Shown: positions 17,561 through 26,570 of the stretch, one piece after another
Layout of the letters: each line of letters begins with the position of its first letter
Position numbering within the stretch: the first letter of the stretch is position 1
DNA from: an uncultured Methylococcaceae bacterium
GTDB lineage: Bacteria; Pseudomonadota; Gammaproteobacteria; Methylococcales; Methylococcaceae
Direction: 5' to 3'
Length of the DNA stretch: 36,274 bases
Assembly (NCBI GenBank): GCA_903859815.1
Contig: CAIOOA010000009.1
Coordinates: 1-36,274, forward strand
The notes under the pieces: generated by a model
Databases searched by the model: none
Told to the model about the DNA's origin: nothing
Seen by the model: only the letters and a program-made list of their open reading frames with translations
Program-made: the position numbers and the translations under genes

Positions 17561-18676
17561 ATGATGATTAAGCTCGCAGTGGTTGGCCTCGGAAAAATGG
17601 GGTTGTCGCACTTGGCGATGATTAAAGCCCACCCCGGCGTGACGTTGGAAGCGATTTGCGATTCCACGGGCTACGTGTTGGATGTGCTAAACAAATACAC
17701 CGGTTTGAAGACATTCAGCGATTACAGTTCGATGCTGAATGAAGCCGAACTCGACGCAGTGCTGATCGCCACGCCGTCACGCTACCATGCGGATATGGTG
17801 AAGGCGGCGCTGGATCGGGGGCTGCATGTGTTTTGCGAAAAGCCGCTGTGCCTAAGCGTCAAGGACGCCGAAGAATTGACCGCATTGGCCCAACAGAAGG
17901 GGCTAGTCAACCAGGTCGGCTACCACTATCGGTTCGTGGGGGCGTTCCAAGAAGTCAAGCGCCTGCTGGACGCAAACGCCATCGGCACGGTGACACATGT
18001 GCTGGCGGAGGCTTACGGGCCTGTCGTGCTGAAGCCCAAAGGATCGACTTGGCGCACCCAGCGCACCGAGGGCGGCGGTTGCCTGTACGACTACGCGGCC
18101 CACCCGATCAACCTAGTCAACTGGTATTTCGGCGAGCCTCACGGCGTAGGCGGCACCGTGCTGAACAGCATTTTCTCCAAGGAAACCGATGACGAAGTCT
18201 ACAGCACCCTTTACTTTGGGGACGGCAAAAGCGCACAGGTCTCAGTGAACTGGAGCGACGAGTCCTACCGCAAAATGAGTGCCAAAATCACCATACAAGG
18301 CACAGCCGGCCGCATTTACGCAGACCGCCAAGAATGCCAGGTTTTCCTGCGCGACGGTGCGACGATACCCCAAGGCTACCAAACGGGCTGGAATGTGCGC
18401 TACACGACCGATTTGACCGAACCGGTATGGTTTTACATCCGGGGTGAAGAGTATTCCTCGCAATTGGACTATTTTGTCCGGCAAATCCAGCAAAAAAGCG
18501 GCGATAACGTGAATTCCTTCGCCAATGCTGCGGCAACCGACAGGGTGATCGCGATGATGATTGCCGATGCCGAAAAGGGGCCGGCAACGGGGGCGGACAG
18601 CGCCTCGCTGGCAGCGCCCGTGCACAAGCAGCTTTCTTTATCTGGCCGCTTACTCGGCCTTTTACGTGGCCGTTAA
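17561..18676 (+). CDS. Gfo/Idh/MocA-family NAD(P)-dependent sugar oxidoreductase
   Basis: A 371-aa cytoplasmic enzyme. The Rossmann motif VVGLGKMGLSH is at the N-terminus, the catalytic-lysine motif HVFCEKPLC at about residues 90-98, and the D-x-x-x-H motif in CLYDYAAHPINLVNWYFG. The family oxidises or epimerises sugars or sugar nucleotides, so a role in making an EPS building block is likely; the substrate cannot be read from sequence. The frame extends upstream to 17435, but homologues start at the MIKLAVVG stretch, so ATG 17561 (or 17564) is used. It lies 33 bp before the next gene and is probably co-transcribed with it. Confidence 0.88.
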   Translation: MMIKLAVVGLGKMGLSHLAMIKAHPGVTLEAICDSTGYVLDVLNKYTGLKTFSDYSSMLNEAELDAVLIATPSRYHADMVKAALDRGLHVFCEKPLCLSVKDAEELTALAQQKGLVNQVGYHYRFVGAFQEVKRLLDANAIGTVTHVLAEAYGPVVLKPKGSTWRTQRTEGGGCLYDYAAHPINLVNWYFGEPHGVGGTVLNSIFSKETDDEVYSTLYFGDGKSAQVSVNWSDESYRKMSAKITIQGTAGRIYADRQECQVFLRDGATIPQGYQTGWNVRYTTDLTEPVWFYIRGEEYSSQLDYFVRQIQQKSGDNVNSFANAAATDRVIAMMIADAEKGPATGADSASLAAPVHKQLSLSGRLLGLLRGR

Positions 18677-18709
18677 GGCCGTCAAGACGAATCGATTGGA
18701 GCAAGCTCA

Positions 18710-19582
18710 ATGGATCACTTGTTATTTGGCGACAACCAGTTTTTTGGTGTCAACCACATGTCCGAGGAAAAAGCACGCGCCCAGGCGATGCGCTTTCAAG
18801 ACACCTCAGCCATCATTGATGTGTTGGACATAGCCTACGACACTGGCATCAAAACCTTCATGTGTACGACCCATGACCGCATTGAAACGGTCTGCGACCA
18901 CATGCGCGCAAATCCGCAACGTTATCAGGATTTCGTGTTTTACCCATGCATGCCTTATGCGCACAAGTACGCTAATGCGATGACGGATTATGGCATGTTG
19001 GGTGCGATCAAGCACTTCATGCCGAACGAAGGCTTTATCGACGCGGCGATGCGGGGCGGCATGTCCTTGGCAAAAAAGGACATCGAGGGCATCACCACGC
19101 TTCTTATCGACGCGGAAATGAAAATGTTCCAGGGGCTTAAGACACCGGTCATCTTCCTGCAAAACGTGGTGGTGGATCTGCTCTTAGGCCTGGGGTTCAA
19201 AGATGCGTTCCGCATCTTTGCCACCCACGTCAAGGCGCGTTACAACGCCGAGCCGGGATTCATTACCATGAACCTTCCGATGCTGCTGGATGTCCTTGAC
19301 GAGGTAGGCATTGAAAACCCCATCGTTTGTGCGAACATCAATAAAATCGGCTTCCGCGTTTGCGGCGGCGTCGAGGCTTACGAACGCGCCTTGCATGAAC
19401 GCAAGTTCAGGGCGATTGCCATGTCGGTGTTTGCGTCGGGCGCGATCCCTGCCAAAGAGGCGATTGAGTGGGTATGCCAGCAACCGAACATCGAGTCTAT
19501 CGTGTTTGGCGCATCCAGCCAGACGAACATCCACAAGACGTGGAAACTGGTCGAGCAGTATTGGAAGGCTTCCGCGCAATAG
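18710..19582 (+). CDS. Conserved protein of unknown function, aldo/keto-reductase-like end
   Basis: A 290-aa cytoplasmic protein that I do not recognise with certainty. It has no signal peptide and no membrane helix. Its start, LLFGDNQFFGVNHMSEEKA, looks conserved. The alternating hydrophobic beta and alpha pattern suggests a TIM barrel. The end (WVCQQPNIESIVFGASSQTN) resembles the C-terminal phosphate-binding part of aldo/keto reductases, but the usual catalytic D-Y-K-H set of that family is not evident. It follows the Gfo/Idh oxidoreductase by 33 bp and precedes glycosyltransferases, so it probably acts on the same sugar intermediate. An isomerase, lyase or reductase role is possible. Confidence 0.65.
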   Translation: MDHLLFGDNQFFGVNHMSEEKARAQAMRFQDTSAIIDVLDIAYDTGIKTFMCTTHDRIETVCDHMRANPQRYQDFVFYPCMPYAHKYANAMTDYGMLGAIKHFMPNEGFIDAAMRGGMSLAKKDIEGITTLLIDAEMKMFQGLKTPVIFLQNVVVDLLLGLGFKDAFRIFATHVKARYNAEPGFITMNLPMLLDVLDEVGIENPIVCANINKIGFRVCGGVEAYERALHERKFRAIAMSVFASGAIPAKEAIEWVCQQPNIESIVFGASSQTNIHKTWKLVEQYWKASAQ

Positions 19583-19728
19583 CAAAAGATGAGGCATAGG
19601 ATTTATTGTGGCGGCATGCCCCGTATTAAAGCTCATTGCCCAGCCGGTAGAGCGTCAGCCTATATTGGCCCGATTTGAACGGCATCGTTCAGGCAATCAA
19701 CAACGTTCGACCATCGGCATTTATTTCT

Positions 19729-19766
19729 TGGTGGGTGTATCTGCATTGAAAGTGCAACACCCCACC
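19729..19766. other. Hairpin in the gap before the first GT4 gene
   Basis: GGTGGGTGT (19730-19738) can pair with ACACCCCACC (19757-19766), with one bulged C. An inner TGCA/TGCA pair extends the stem. No T run follows on either strand. It lies in the 218-bp gap 19583-19800, which otherwise holds nothing I can support. Confidence 0.3.
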
Positions 19767-19800
19767 CATTAAGCATTGTATAGACGTGGCGACATAAACA

Positions 19801-20889
19801 ATGAAAAAAGACCCAATCGAAATTTGTGTGGTTTGCCGGACAGGGGATTCCGGGCTCACCGATTACTCGCTTTGCCTGATCCCTGAACTGGAACGCCATG
19901 GGCGGGTCACTTTCGTAACCGCTACGACGGCACTGAAGCATCCGGCCCGCGGCAACATCGAGATTGTCCCCATTTTTAGACGCATGAGGCATATTTACTT
20001 GGATTGGTTTGTGTTTCTGCGGTACGCGCTGACACAAAGGCCGAAGATAATCCTGATGCAATCTTGGCTTGGTTTCCCATTCTTCGACACCTTTTTCATC
20101 CGCTTCTTAAAAGCTTTCCACATTGACCTAGCCATCACGGCGCATGACATTCTGCCGCACCACCCCACGCCGTTTAGCCGTTTTTCATGCGGCCTTTTTT
20201 TTCGCAGCTTCGACCGAATCATCGCGCACTCTGAGGCATCGAAAGAGCAACTGCTGTCGATGGGGGTGACTGCGCCCATTCTAGTGGTTCCACATGGGGA
20301 ATATGATGTATTTAATCTCGACAAACTAGACCGGGCAGAAGCGCGCACCCGCCTTGGGGGTATTGGCAACGACGAGTTTGTCGCGCTATTCTTCGGGCAT
20401 CTCGACCAACGCAAAGGTTTGGCGGAATTCCTAAATGTGGCGGATTCGATGGGTGGGCGCGGCATTAAATTTATTGTGGCGGGAAAAGATGACCTTAGCC
20501 CGAATTATAAGGGGATTCTCAAACGGACATGGCCGGAACACATCCGTGCCGATGTGGGGCATGTCCCCTTCGAAAAAGTTCAAGAGTACTTTGCCGCCGC
20601 TGACGCTGTCATACTCCCATACCGTGAAGGCACGACCAGCGGCGTACTCAAGATTGCAATGGCATTTGGCAAACCAGTGATCGCCACACCCGTTGGGGAC
20701 ATCCAAGAAACCCTTGGCGAATGGCCCGGAATACTCATCCCAATGGAAAACATTGAAGACGGGTTACGGAAAGGCATCGAAAAAATGATGGGGCAACGAT
20801 CCGAGTATTCGGCGCACGCCGCAGAATCTCGCGAGCATTACAGTTGGGCGCACATAGGAGCCCGGTATGTGGATTTTTTGCTGAATTAG
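19801..20889 (+). CDS. Glycosyltransferase, GT4-like (GT-B fold)
   Basis: A 362-aa cytoplasmic enzyme. The N-terminal half carries the acceptor-binding fold, with ITAHDILPHHPTPF and an AHSEASKEQL segment. The C-terminal half has the donor-binding fold (ALFFGHLDQRKGL, FIVAGKDD). In the usual E-x7-E signature the first Glu is present (YREGTTSGVLKIAMAFGKPVIATPVGDIQE), but the second is replaced by lysine, as in some subgroups. It should add one sugar to the lipid-linked repeat; donor and linkage are unknown. The next glycosyltransferase starts 33 bp downstream. Confidence 0.87.
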   Translation: MKKDPIEICVVCRTGDSGLTDYSLCLIPELERHGRVTFVTATTALKHPARGNIEIVPIFRRMRHIYLDWFVFLRYALTQRPKIILMQSWLGFPFFDTFFIRFLKAFHIDLAITAHDILPHHPTPFSRFSCGLFFRSFDRIIAHSEASKEQLLSMGVTAPILVVPHGEYDVFNLDKLDRAEARTRLGGIGNDEFVALFFGHLDQRKGLAEFLNVADSMGGRGIKFIVAGKDDLSPNYKGILKRTWPEHIRADVGHVPFEKVQEYFAAADAVILPYREGTTSGVLKIAMAFGKPVIATPVGDIQETLGEWPGILIPMENIEDGLRKGIEKMMGQRSEYSAHAAESREHYSWAHIGARYVDFLLN

Positions 20890-20922
20890 CGTGGACGGTG
20901 CAGACTGCGGATACTAAATGAT

Positions 20923-22161
20923 ATGACCCAAAGTGACAAAACTAAAACTAGAGTACGTGTGTTTTACCAGATCGATCCTGCAGGCGCTGTAGCAGGGGGG
21001 ATTGACTCGGTCATCCGTGGGATAGCGAAATGGGCCCCCGACGATATCGAGATCAGCATCGTCGGATTGACCATGGACGAGGTTGCCCGCCCCATCGGGA
21101 AATGGACCGATGTGCAATTGGGTGCGCGGACAGTGAAATTCTTCCCGGTCGGGCGCAATAATTTGCCTATGCAGCGAAGCCGCATACCGCTCTCGGTTCG
21201 GTTAAACGCGGGGATTGTCCGCTACTATCGCGAAATATCACGGGATTGTGATGTGCTTGAATTCCACCGGATCGAACCCGCGCTGCCGTTCTTTTTCAAC
21301 AGCCGATACAAAAACATGTTCATGCATCAGAAAATGGATATTCTGTACAATCCCAATTCAGACATGGGCTGGAAACACTGGCCGGGGGCTTATTTCGCCC
21401 TTGAATCCTTTATAATAGACCAAATCAAAACCGTATTTTGTGTTAGGGAAGAAGCGATGGAAGCATACCGGCAAAGATACCCGAAGTATGCCGAACGGTT
21501 TAAATTCATTCCAACTTGGATGGACCCGCAGACATTCCACCCGGCGACCCCGGACGGGCGCCAATCGCTACGCACCCAGCTTTTAAGCCAATACGGACTC
21601 GAACCAGACGCTGACATTCTGGTCAGTGTCGGGCGCTTGGATCATCAGAAAAACCCGCTTTTGGCGATTGCCGCATTCGCCCAAGCCATTGCCAAACGTC
21701 CCACAGCCAGACTGCTCATGGTAGGCGACGGCATACTGCGAAATGATGTCGAGCAATTCATCACCCAGTCCAATCTGGTGGGACGCGTCATCTTGGCGGG
21801 CCTGAAGAGTCCACAGGAAATATCCCAAATCCTCCAGGCCTCCGACCTTTATCTGATGTCGTCGGCGTATGAAGGCATGCCGATTAGTGTGCTCGAAGCG
21901 ATGGGCACCGGGCTTCCTGTGGTCAGCACCACGGTCGGAGAATTGAAGCGAGTCGTGGAATCGGGGAGGAACGGGCAATTAATCGACAGCCACGAGCCAG
22001 CAGACTTGGCCGATGCGATTCTGAAGGTGCTCGCCCAACCATCCGCACCACAAAGGGCCGCCTCAATCGAGTTGGTGTCGCCTTTCATTCCTGATCGCGT
22101 GCTAGAACCCGTGTTCAACGCCTATCGAAAAGGCGCAGAACAGACAAGGCTAGCTGTTTGA
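20923..22161 (+). CDS. Glycosyltransferase family 4 (retaining, GT-B)
   Basis: A 412-aa cytoplasmic enzyme. An N-terminal GT-B domain has a glycine-rich AGAVAGGIDSVIRGIAKWAP loop. The C-terminal GT4 domain shows VSVGRLDHQKNPLLAIAAF, LLMVGDG and the intact E-x7-E signature EGMPISVLE, followed by AMGTGLPVVSTTVGE. It adds one sugar to the repeat unit. The linkage is probably retaining, as for the family, and the donor is unknown. It lies in line with the preceding GT and 34 bp before the epimerase gene. Confidence 0.92.
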   Translation: MTQSDKTKTRVRVFYQIDPAGAVAGGIDSVIRGIAKWAPDDIEISIVGLTMDEVARPIGKWTDVQLGARTVKFFPVGRNNLPMQRSRIPLSVRLNAGIVRYYREISRDCDVLEFHRIEPALPFFFNSRYKNMFMHQKMDILYNPNSDMGWKHWPGAYFALESFIIDQIKTVFCVREEAMEAYRQRYPKYAERFKFIPTWMDPQTFHPATPDGRQSLRTQLLSQYGLEPDADILVSVGRLDHQKNPLLAIAAFAQAIAKRPTARLLMVGDGILRNDVEQFITQSNLVGRVILAGLKSPQEISQILQASDLYLMSSAYEGMPISVLEAMGTGLPVVSTTVGELKRVVESGRNGQLIDSHEPADLADAILKVLAQPSAPQRAASIELVSPFIPDRVLEPVFNAYRKGAEQTRLAV

Positions 22162-22195
22162 TCGCATAGTTGCTATTTTTTATAAGGTTGGTCAG

Positions 22196-23332
22196 ATGAA
22201 AAACATATTAATTACCGGTGGCGCTGGTTTCATAGGTTCAAACCTCGCCTTACGCTTAATTGAAAAAGGATATAATATTAGGGTATTGGACAACCTATCC
22301 GAACAAATTCACGGGAGCGACCCGGCCAATACTTCACCTTTATATGCATCCATTAAAGACAAAGTGGATTTCATAAAGGGGACGGTCAATTCAAGAGATG
22401 ATTTGGAGAAGTCCATCAGCGGTCAAGATGCCGTTGTCCATTTGGCGGCAGAAACAGGGACGGGGCAGTCAATGTATGAAATTGAAAAGTATTCATACGT
22501 GAACATACAGGGAACTGCCCTATTGCTTGATATGTTGGTGAATACTTCGCAAAGTGTTGAAAAAGTTATTGTGGCATCCAGTCGCTCAATCTATGGGGAA
22601 GGGAAATATCACAGTAACGAACTAGGCATTGTTTACCCTAGCCATCGCAGTAGCCATGACATGGATAAGGGCGACTTTGATGTCAAATACCCAGGCTCTG
22701 GCCCTCTTACATTACTGGCAACCGACGAGCAGTCAAAAATACATCCCTCTTCCATTTATGGCATCACCAAGCAAGTGCAAGAGCAGTTAGTATTAAATGT
22801 TTGTGGCGCGTCCCCTAAACTGTCCGGCGTTGCATTCCGATATCAAAATGTCTATGGGCCAGGGCAATCGCTAAGTAACCCATATACCGGTATTTTGTCG
22901 ATCTTTTCAGGTAGAATCCGTACTGGCCAAGAAATAAACATTTTTGAAGATGGCCTGGAAAGCAGGGATTTTGTATTCATTGACGATGTGGTTGAGGCTA
23001 CCATTGCGGGTCTTGAAAACAGTGCCGCAAAGAATATGGTATTCAATGTAGGCACGGGGCATGCCACGACAGTGCTGGATGTGGCCAGAACGCTGATGGA
23101 AAAATTTGGAATGGAGGTTCCACTCACCATAAGCGGAATGTACCGGATTGGCGACATCAGGCATAACTATGCCGATGTAACGAAATTAAATCAAGTGTTG
23201 GGTGTGAAATCGAAAATCAGCTTTTCGGAAGGGATTGAAAAATTCGTAAACTGGGTTAAATCGCAACCTCTCGTGGAGAATAAATACGAATCATCCCTAC
23301 AGGAAATGAAACAAAAGGGATTGCTAAAATGA
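22196..23332 (+). CDS. NAD-dependent epimerase/dehydratase (extended SDR)
   Basis: A 378-aa cytoplasmic enzyme. NAD-binding GGAGFIGSNLALRLIEKGY opens the protein. The catalytic serine region is VASSRSIYGEGK, and the Tyr-Lys pair is in SSIYGITKQ. The C-terminal half has the substrate-binding EDGLESRDFVFIDDVV typical of nucleotide-sugar 4-epimerases and 4,6-dehydratases. It makes or interconverts a nucleotide sugar for the EPS; the exact one cannot be told. An insertion between the serine and the YxxxK motif (about residues 140-180) is longer than in GalE. Base composition becomes AT-richer towards its 3' end and continues so in the next gene. Confidence 0.88.
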   Translation: MKNILITGGAGFIGSNLALRLIEKGYNIRVLDNLSEQIHGSDPANTSPLYASIKDKVDFIKGTVNSRDDLEKSISGQDAVVHLAAETGTGQSMYEIEKYSYVNIQGTALLLDMLVNTSQSVEKVIVASSRSIYGEGKYHSNELGIVYPSHRSSHDMDKGDFDVKYPGSGPLTLLATDEQSKIHPSSIYGITKQVQEQLVLNVCGASPKLSGVAFRYQNVYGPGQSLSNPYTGILSIFSGRIRTGQEINIFEDGLESRDFVFIDDVVEATIAGLENSAAKNMVFNVGTGHATTVLDVARTLMEKFGMEVPLTISGMYRIGDIRHNYADVTKLNQVLGVKSKISFSEGIEKFVNWVKSQPLVENKYESSLQEMKQKGLLK

Positions 23333-23412
23333 GGTTTTAAAAGGTATAAGTTTATTCGCTTATCTAATAAACCTTTCTGGATAACATCAAAAATTAACTT
23401 AAAAAAAACCTC

Positions 23413-24384
23413 ATGTCAGTTTCCCCATCACCAAAATCCTGCCTACTCGTCATTCCAAGACACTTTTATTCTTTTGAAAAACTTATCAAAGGGACGCTTG
23501 AAGACAAGGGTTATCAAGTTGTCGTTTGCAACGATGAATACCCAAGTGGCAACTTCGGAAAAATTATGGGGAAACTGCATATCCCAGTGCTGTTGCCGAT
23601 TACGGAGCATATCATCTGTAGAGATTATTTGAATAATAAAAAGTATGACCTCATTTTGATATTCAAGGGGAGGGGGATCAGCAAATCCTTGATCCAGAAA
23701 ATGGTAAACAGTGCCACAAGAGTAATAGGCTACAATTGGGACTCGTTTAAGTACAATAAAGCCCCATTGAGGTGGTATCAATATGCCACTAAATACTACA
23801 CTTTTGATTACCGGGATGCAGAAAAGTATTCTCTGCCTATTGTTGAATTGTTTTCTTCGATTAAAAGTGAGAACATTGAAAAAAACATTGAGTATGATGT
23901 TTCTGCAATAATAAGGAACCATTCTGGTCGGCTTAAATACCTAGACAAAGCATTAAATATATTAAACAAAAAAAATATATTTATTTATATCTATGAACAG
24001 AATATGTTCTTTTTTATAATTAACTTTTTAAGAAACCCATTATTATACCTAAAATATAAAGACAAAATATCCTTCACGTCTCTAAACTATAACACTTATG
24101 TTGACGTGCTACGTAAATCCCTATTCACACTTGACTATGCGCATCCCGATCAATCTGGAATAACTATGCGCTGCTTCGAAGCCGTCAGCATTGGCACAAA
24201 ATTAATAACGAACAATCCCTATTCTAATCAATGCGGCTACTTCAACGACTCCAACTCAATACTCTTTATTGAAGATGAAACGACACCGCGAGAGTTGAAC
24301 GAATCCTACGAGTCCTGCAAAAGCAAACCCACCCAACAGGCAATCCGTACCATTTCCGATTTCATAGACGAATTGATCGCTTAA
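23413..24384 (+). CDS. Divergent glycosyltransferase-like EPS protein
   Basis: A 323-aa protein of very AT-rich sequence, with much poly-A and ATA/TTA codon use unlike the genes on either side. The N-terminal third opens with LLVIPRHFYSFEKLIKGTLE. The C-terminal third (LDYAHPDQSGITMRCFEAVSIGTKLITNN) resembles the donor-binding part of GT-B enzymes and CgeB-like proteins found in LPS and capsule loci. No signal peptide is present; one hydrophobic stretch lies near residue 200 (FFFIINFLRNPLLYL). I infer a glycosyltransferase role from this ending and from position. It was probably acquired separately from its neighbours. Confidence 0.6.
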   Translation: MSVSPSPKSCLLVIPRHFYSFEKLIKGTLEDKGYQVVVCNDEYPSGNFGKIMGKLHIPVLLPITEHIICRDYLNNKKYDLILIFKGRGISKSLIQKMVNSATRVIGYNWDSFKYNKAPLRWYQYATKYYTFDYRDAEKYSLPIVELFSSIKSENIEKNIEYDVSAIIRNHSGRLKYLDKALNILNKKNIFIYIYEQNMFFFIINFLRNPLLYLKYKDKISFTSLNYNTYVDVLRKSLFTLDYAHPDQSGITMRCFEAVSIGTKLITNNPYSNQCGYFNDSNSILFIEDETTPRELNESYESCKSKPTQQAIRTISDFIDELIA

Positions 24385-24390
24385 ATCATC

Positions 24391-25494
24391 TTGAAGAATT
24401 TGCACCTAGTTGCCGGCGCTCGCCCCAACTTCATGAAGATTGCGCCCATCGTCCGGGCTTTGCGCGAGCATCGCGGTTTGGGCTTCAAAATCATCCACAC
24501 CGGCCAGCATTACGACGCGGAAATGAACGACGTGTTTTTTGAGGAATTGGGGATTCCGCAACCCGATGTCTTCATGGGCGCGGGAGGCGGCACTCACGCC
24601 CAGCAGACCGCCAAAATCATGCTCGCCTTCGAGGAATTGTGCCTGTCCGAGCGGCCCGATTTGGTATTGGTGGTGGGCGATGTCAATTCAACCCTGGCCT
24701 GTTCCATCGTGGCGAAGAAACTGAACATCCCCGTCGCACATGTGGAGGCAGGCTTGAGGAGCGGCGACAGGGCTATGCCCGAGGAAATCAACCGCATCGT
24801 GACAGATTCGATCTCCGACTTTTTTTTCGTGACCGAGCCGAGCGGTGTGGACAATTTACTGCGCGAAGGGAAGCCCATTGAACAAATCCATTACGTTGGG
24901 CATGTGATGGTCGACAATCTTCTGTACCAGCGCGATAAACTGGAAGCCATGGATGTCAGCGCCTTTGCATCGACCGCGCTTAAGGCTCAGTATGGCCGCT
25001 ACGGGGTGGTGACGCTGCACCGCCCGTCGAATGTGGACACCAAGGAATCGCTGGAAAATGTCGCCGAGGCACTGCGGGCCATAGCCGGACAGTTGCCTCT
25101 TATCTTCCCGGTGCATCCGCGCACACGGGCCAACTTGGACAACTTTGGGGTTTCCCTTGGCGAACACGTCATCCTAACCAGACCCCTGTCCTACATGGAA
25201 TTTTTAAACTTGTGGAAAGACGCCGAACTCGTGCTGACGGACAGCGGCGGCTTGCAGGAAGAGACAACCGCACTGGGCGTACCCTGCGTCACCCTCCGCG
25301 AAAACACGGAACGCCCGGTCACGGTCGAGCAAGGGACGAATGTGCTGGCAGGCACCGACCCGCAGCGCATTGCCGATGAGGCGGAAAAAATCATTCGGGG
25401 CGGAGGAAAGCAAGGCCGCCGCCCCGATTTGTGGGACGGCGGCGCGGCACGGAGGATTGTGGCAATCTTGGCGGATGCGTTGGCGCGTGATTGA
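24391..25494 (+). CDS. wecB: Non-hydrolysing UDP-N-acetylglucosamine 2-epimerase
   Basis: A 367-aa cytoplasmic enzyme converting UDP-GlcNAc to UDP-ManNAc, giving a ManNAc or ManNAcA donor. All family marks are there: GARPNFMKIAPIVRAL, IIHTGQHYD, VEAGLRSGDRAMPEEINRIVTD, PVHPRTRANL and the C-terminal DSGGLQEETTALGVPCVTLRENTERPVT. The start is TTG at 24391, only 6 bp after the preceding stop, without a clear ribosome binding site. This start gives exactly the family's usual N-terminus. No dehydrogenase (WecC) is encoded next to it. Composition returns to the GC-richer type of the core operon. Confidence 0.95.
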   Translation: MKNLHLVAGARPNFMKIAPIVRALREHRGLGFKIIHTGQHYDAEMNDVFFEELGIPQPDVFMGAGGGTHAQQTAKIMLAFEELCLSERPDLVLVVGDVNSTLACSIVAKKLNIPVAHVEAGLRSGDRAMPEEINRIVTDSISDFFFVTEPSGVDNLLREGKPIEQIHYVGHVMVDNLLYQRDKLEAMDVSAFASTALKAQYGRYGVVTLHRPSNVDTKESLENVAEALRAIAGQLPLIFPVHPRTRANLDNFGVSLGEHVILTRPLSYMEFLNLWKDAELVLTDSGGLQEETTALGVPCVTLRENTERPVTVEQGTNVLAGTDPQRIADEAEKIIRGGGKQGRRPDLWDGGAARRIVAILADALARD

Positions 25495-25554
25495 GATGGC
25501 CAAGCCATGATCGTGAGGGGGGGAATGGAATAATCCAACTGATTAATAATTAAG

Positions 25555-25587
25555 CCGTTCATAGTTCGACAAGCTCACCACGAACGG
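25555..25587. repeat. REP-like interspersed palindrome
   Basis: CCGTTC (25555-25560) and GAACGG (25582-25587) flank a core containing TTCGACAAGCTCA. This resembles a palindromic element scattered through intergenic regions of many proteobacterial genomes. It sits between the convergent wecB and the riboswitch-controlled gene. One copy is seen in the window. Confidence 0.6.
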
Positions 25588-25675
25588 CTGTGTCATCAGC
25601 ATTGAGAGGCTTGGGCGGCGGTTTTCCGCCACTCTATAACTTGATAATTTGGCCCCGCCCATTGAGTTGGCCTCA

Positions 25676-26503
25676 CTAGATATTTTGGTTCCCTGAATCC
25701 GCAACGCTGGCATTCGCGTCAACCAGCCACGTGCGGCCTCCTTCGATTTCCATATTATACATGCCTTCGGGGGTTATCACTTGGCCGTGATTGCCTTGGC
25801 CGCCCATGGTGATGATGACCCGGTAAGCTTGGCCCGCCGTTTCCAAATAACCTACCCATGTCACGTCGCCGTTGGGATGGCGGAACGCCTTGTCATGCAC
25901 GACTGCAAACTGTCCGCAGGGCAGCGTCAGGTTGACCTTCTCGCCCACTTGCATTTCTTTCATCCGTTCCGTCGGGAACGACACCGGGCTTACCGCGCCG
26001 GGGTTCAGACCTTGATATTTCTGCGGCAATGCAAAGGCGGCCGTGTCATAAACCATCAGGTCGTCGCTGGCACTGGCAGGGGTGCTGGCGGCAGCGGCAT
26101 TGGCGGCAACCAACCCCTCGGCGTATTGGTTGCGACCGTACACGGACAGTTGTTGCGGCTGGCCATTCTTGCCCCAAACGGCGCTGTAATTGTAGCCTTC
26201 CAGCAATTGACCCAGGGCGGCTTGCCAATTGTCACTATGGACGGAACGTGAAATCAGGTCGGCTGAAAGGTCTTGCGGCATTTTGACTTCGGCACCGCTG
26301 CGGGCTTTGATTTCCCGCATCACTTCGCACAGGGTCTTGTTCTTGATATCCATCGAAATGGCGCCATTCCCATTGGCTGGCTTTTGCGCTTGGCCATTGT
26401 CGGCAAAGGCGAAACCCGGGGCCAGCATCAAGGCTGCGGTCAGCACGACAGAGGATAGACGAAGCCCGAACGACTGCGGATTGCGGGAAAATAAATTGTT
26501 CAC
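25676..26503 (-). CDS. Secreted STN-domain protein with protease-propeptide-like C-terminus, under a c-di-GMP riboswitch
   Basis: A 275-aa exported protein. A Sec signal peptide ends near PGFAFA|DNGQ. Residues about 45-120 look like a secretin/TonB short N-terminal (STN) domain (ISMDIKNKTLCEVMREIKAR...NWQAALGQLLEGYNYSAVW). An Ala-rich linker follows. The last 110 residues (FAVVHDKAFRHPNGDVTWVG, VITPEGMYNMEIEGGRTWLVD) resemble the N-terminal propeptide of reprolysin-like metallopeptidases. No HExxH site is present, so it is not itself a protease. The start is GTG 26503: AAGAGGTG lies at the right distance before it, while the upstream TTG (26548) lacks one. It is monocistronic in appearance. 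The function is unknown; binding to envelope polymer or to a protease is possible. Confidence 0.78.
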   Translation of the reverse strand: MNNLFSRNPQSFGLRLSSVVLTAALMLAPGFAFADNGQAQKPANGNGAISMDIKNKTLCEVMREIKARSGAEVKMPQDLSADLISRSVHSDNWQAALGQLLEGYNYSAVWGKNGQPQQLSVYGRNQYAEGLVAANAAAASTPASASDDLMVYDTAAFALPQKYQGLNPGAVSPVSFPTERMKEMQVGEKVNLTLPCGQFAVVHDKAFRHPNGDVTWVGYLETAGQAYRVIITMGGQGNHGQVITPEGMYNMEIEGGRTWLVDANASVADSGNQNI

Positions 26504-26508
26504 GATAC

Positions 26509-26541
26509 ACCTCTTAAATTCATCGAAACGAATCAAGAGGT
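26509..26541 (-). promoter_or_regulatory. Hairpin covering the ribosome binding site (riboswitch expression platform)
   Basis: On the minus strand ACCTCTT (plus 26535-26541) pairs perfectly with AAGAGGT (plus 26509-26515), which is the ribosome binding site of the GTG at 26503. ATTC/GAAT (26530-26533 with 26518-26521) extends the stem. It suggests translational control by the upstream aptamer. Confidence 0.65.
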
Positions 26542-26570
26542 CTAACAAGGAGGGGTAGTACGACTATGTA

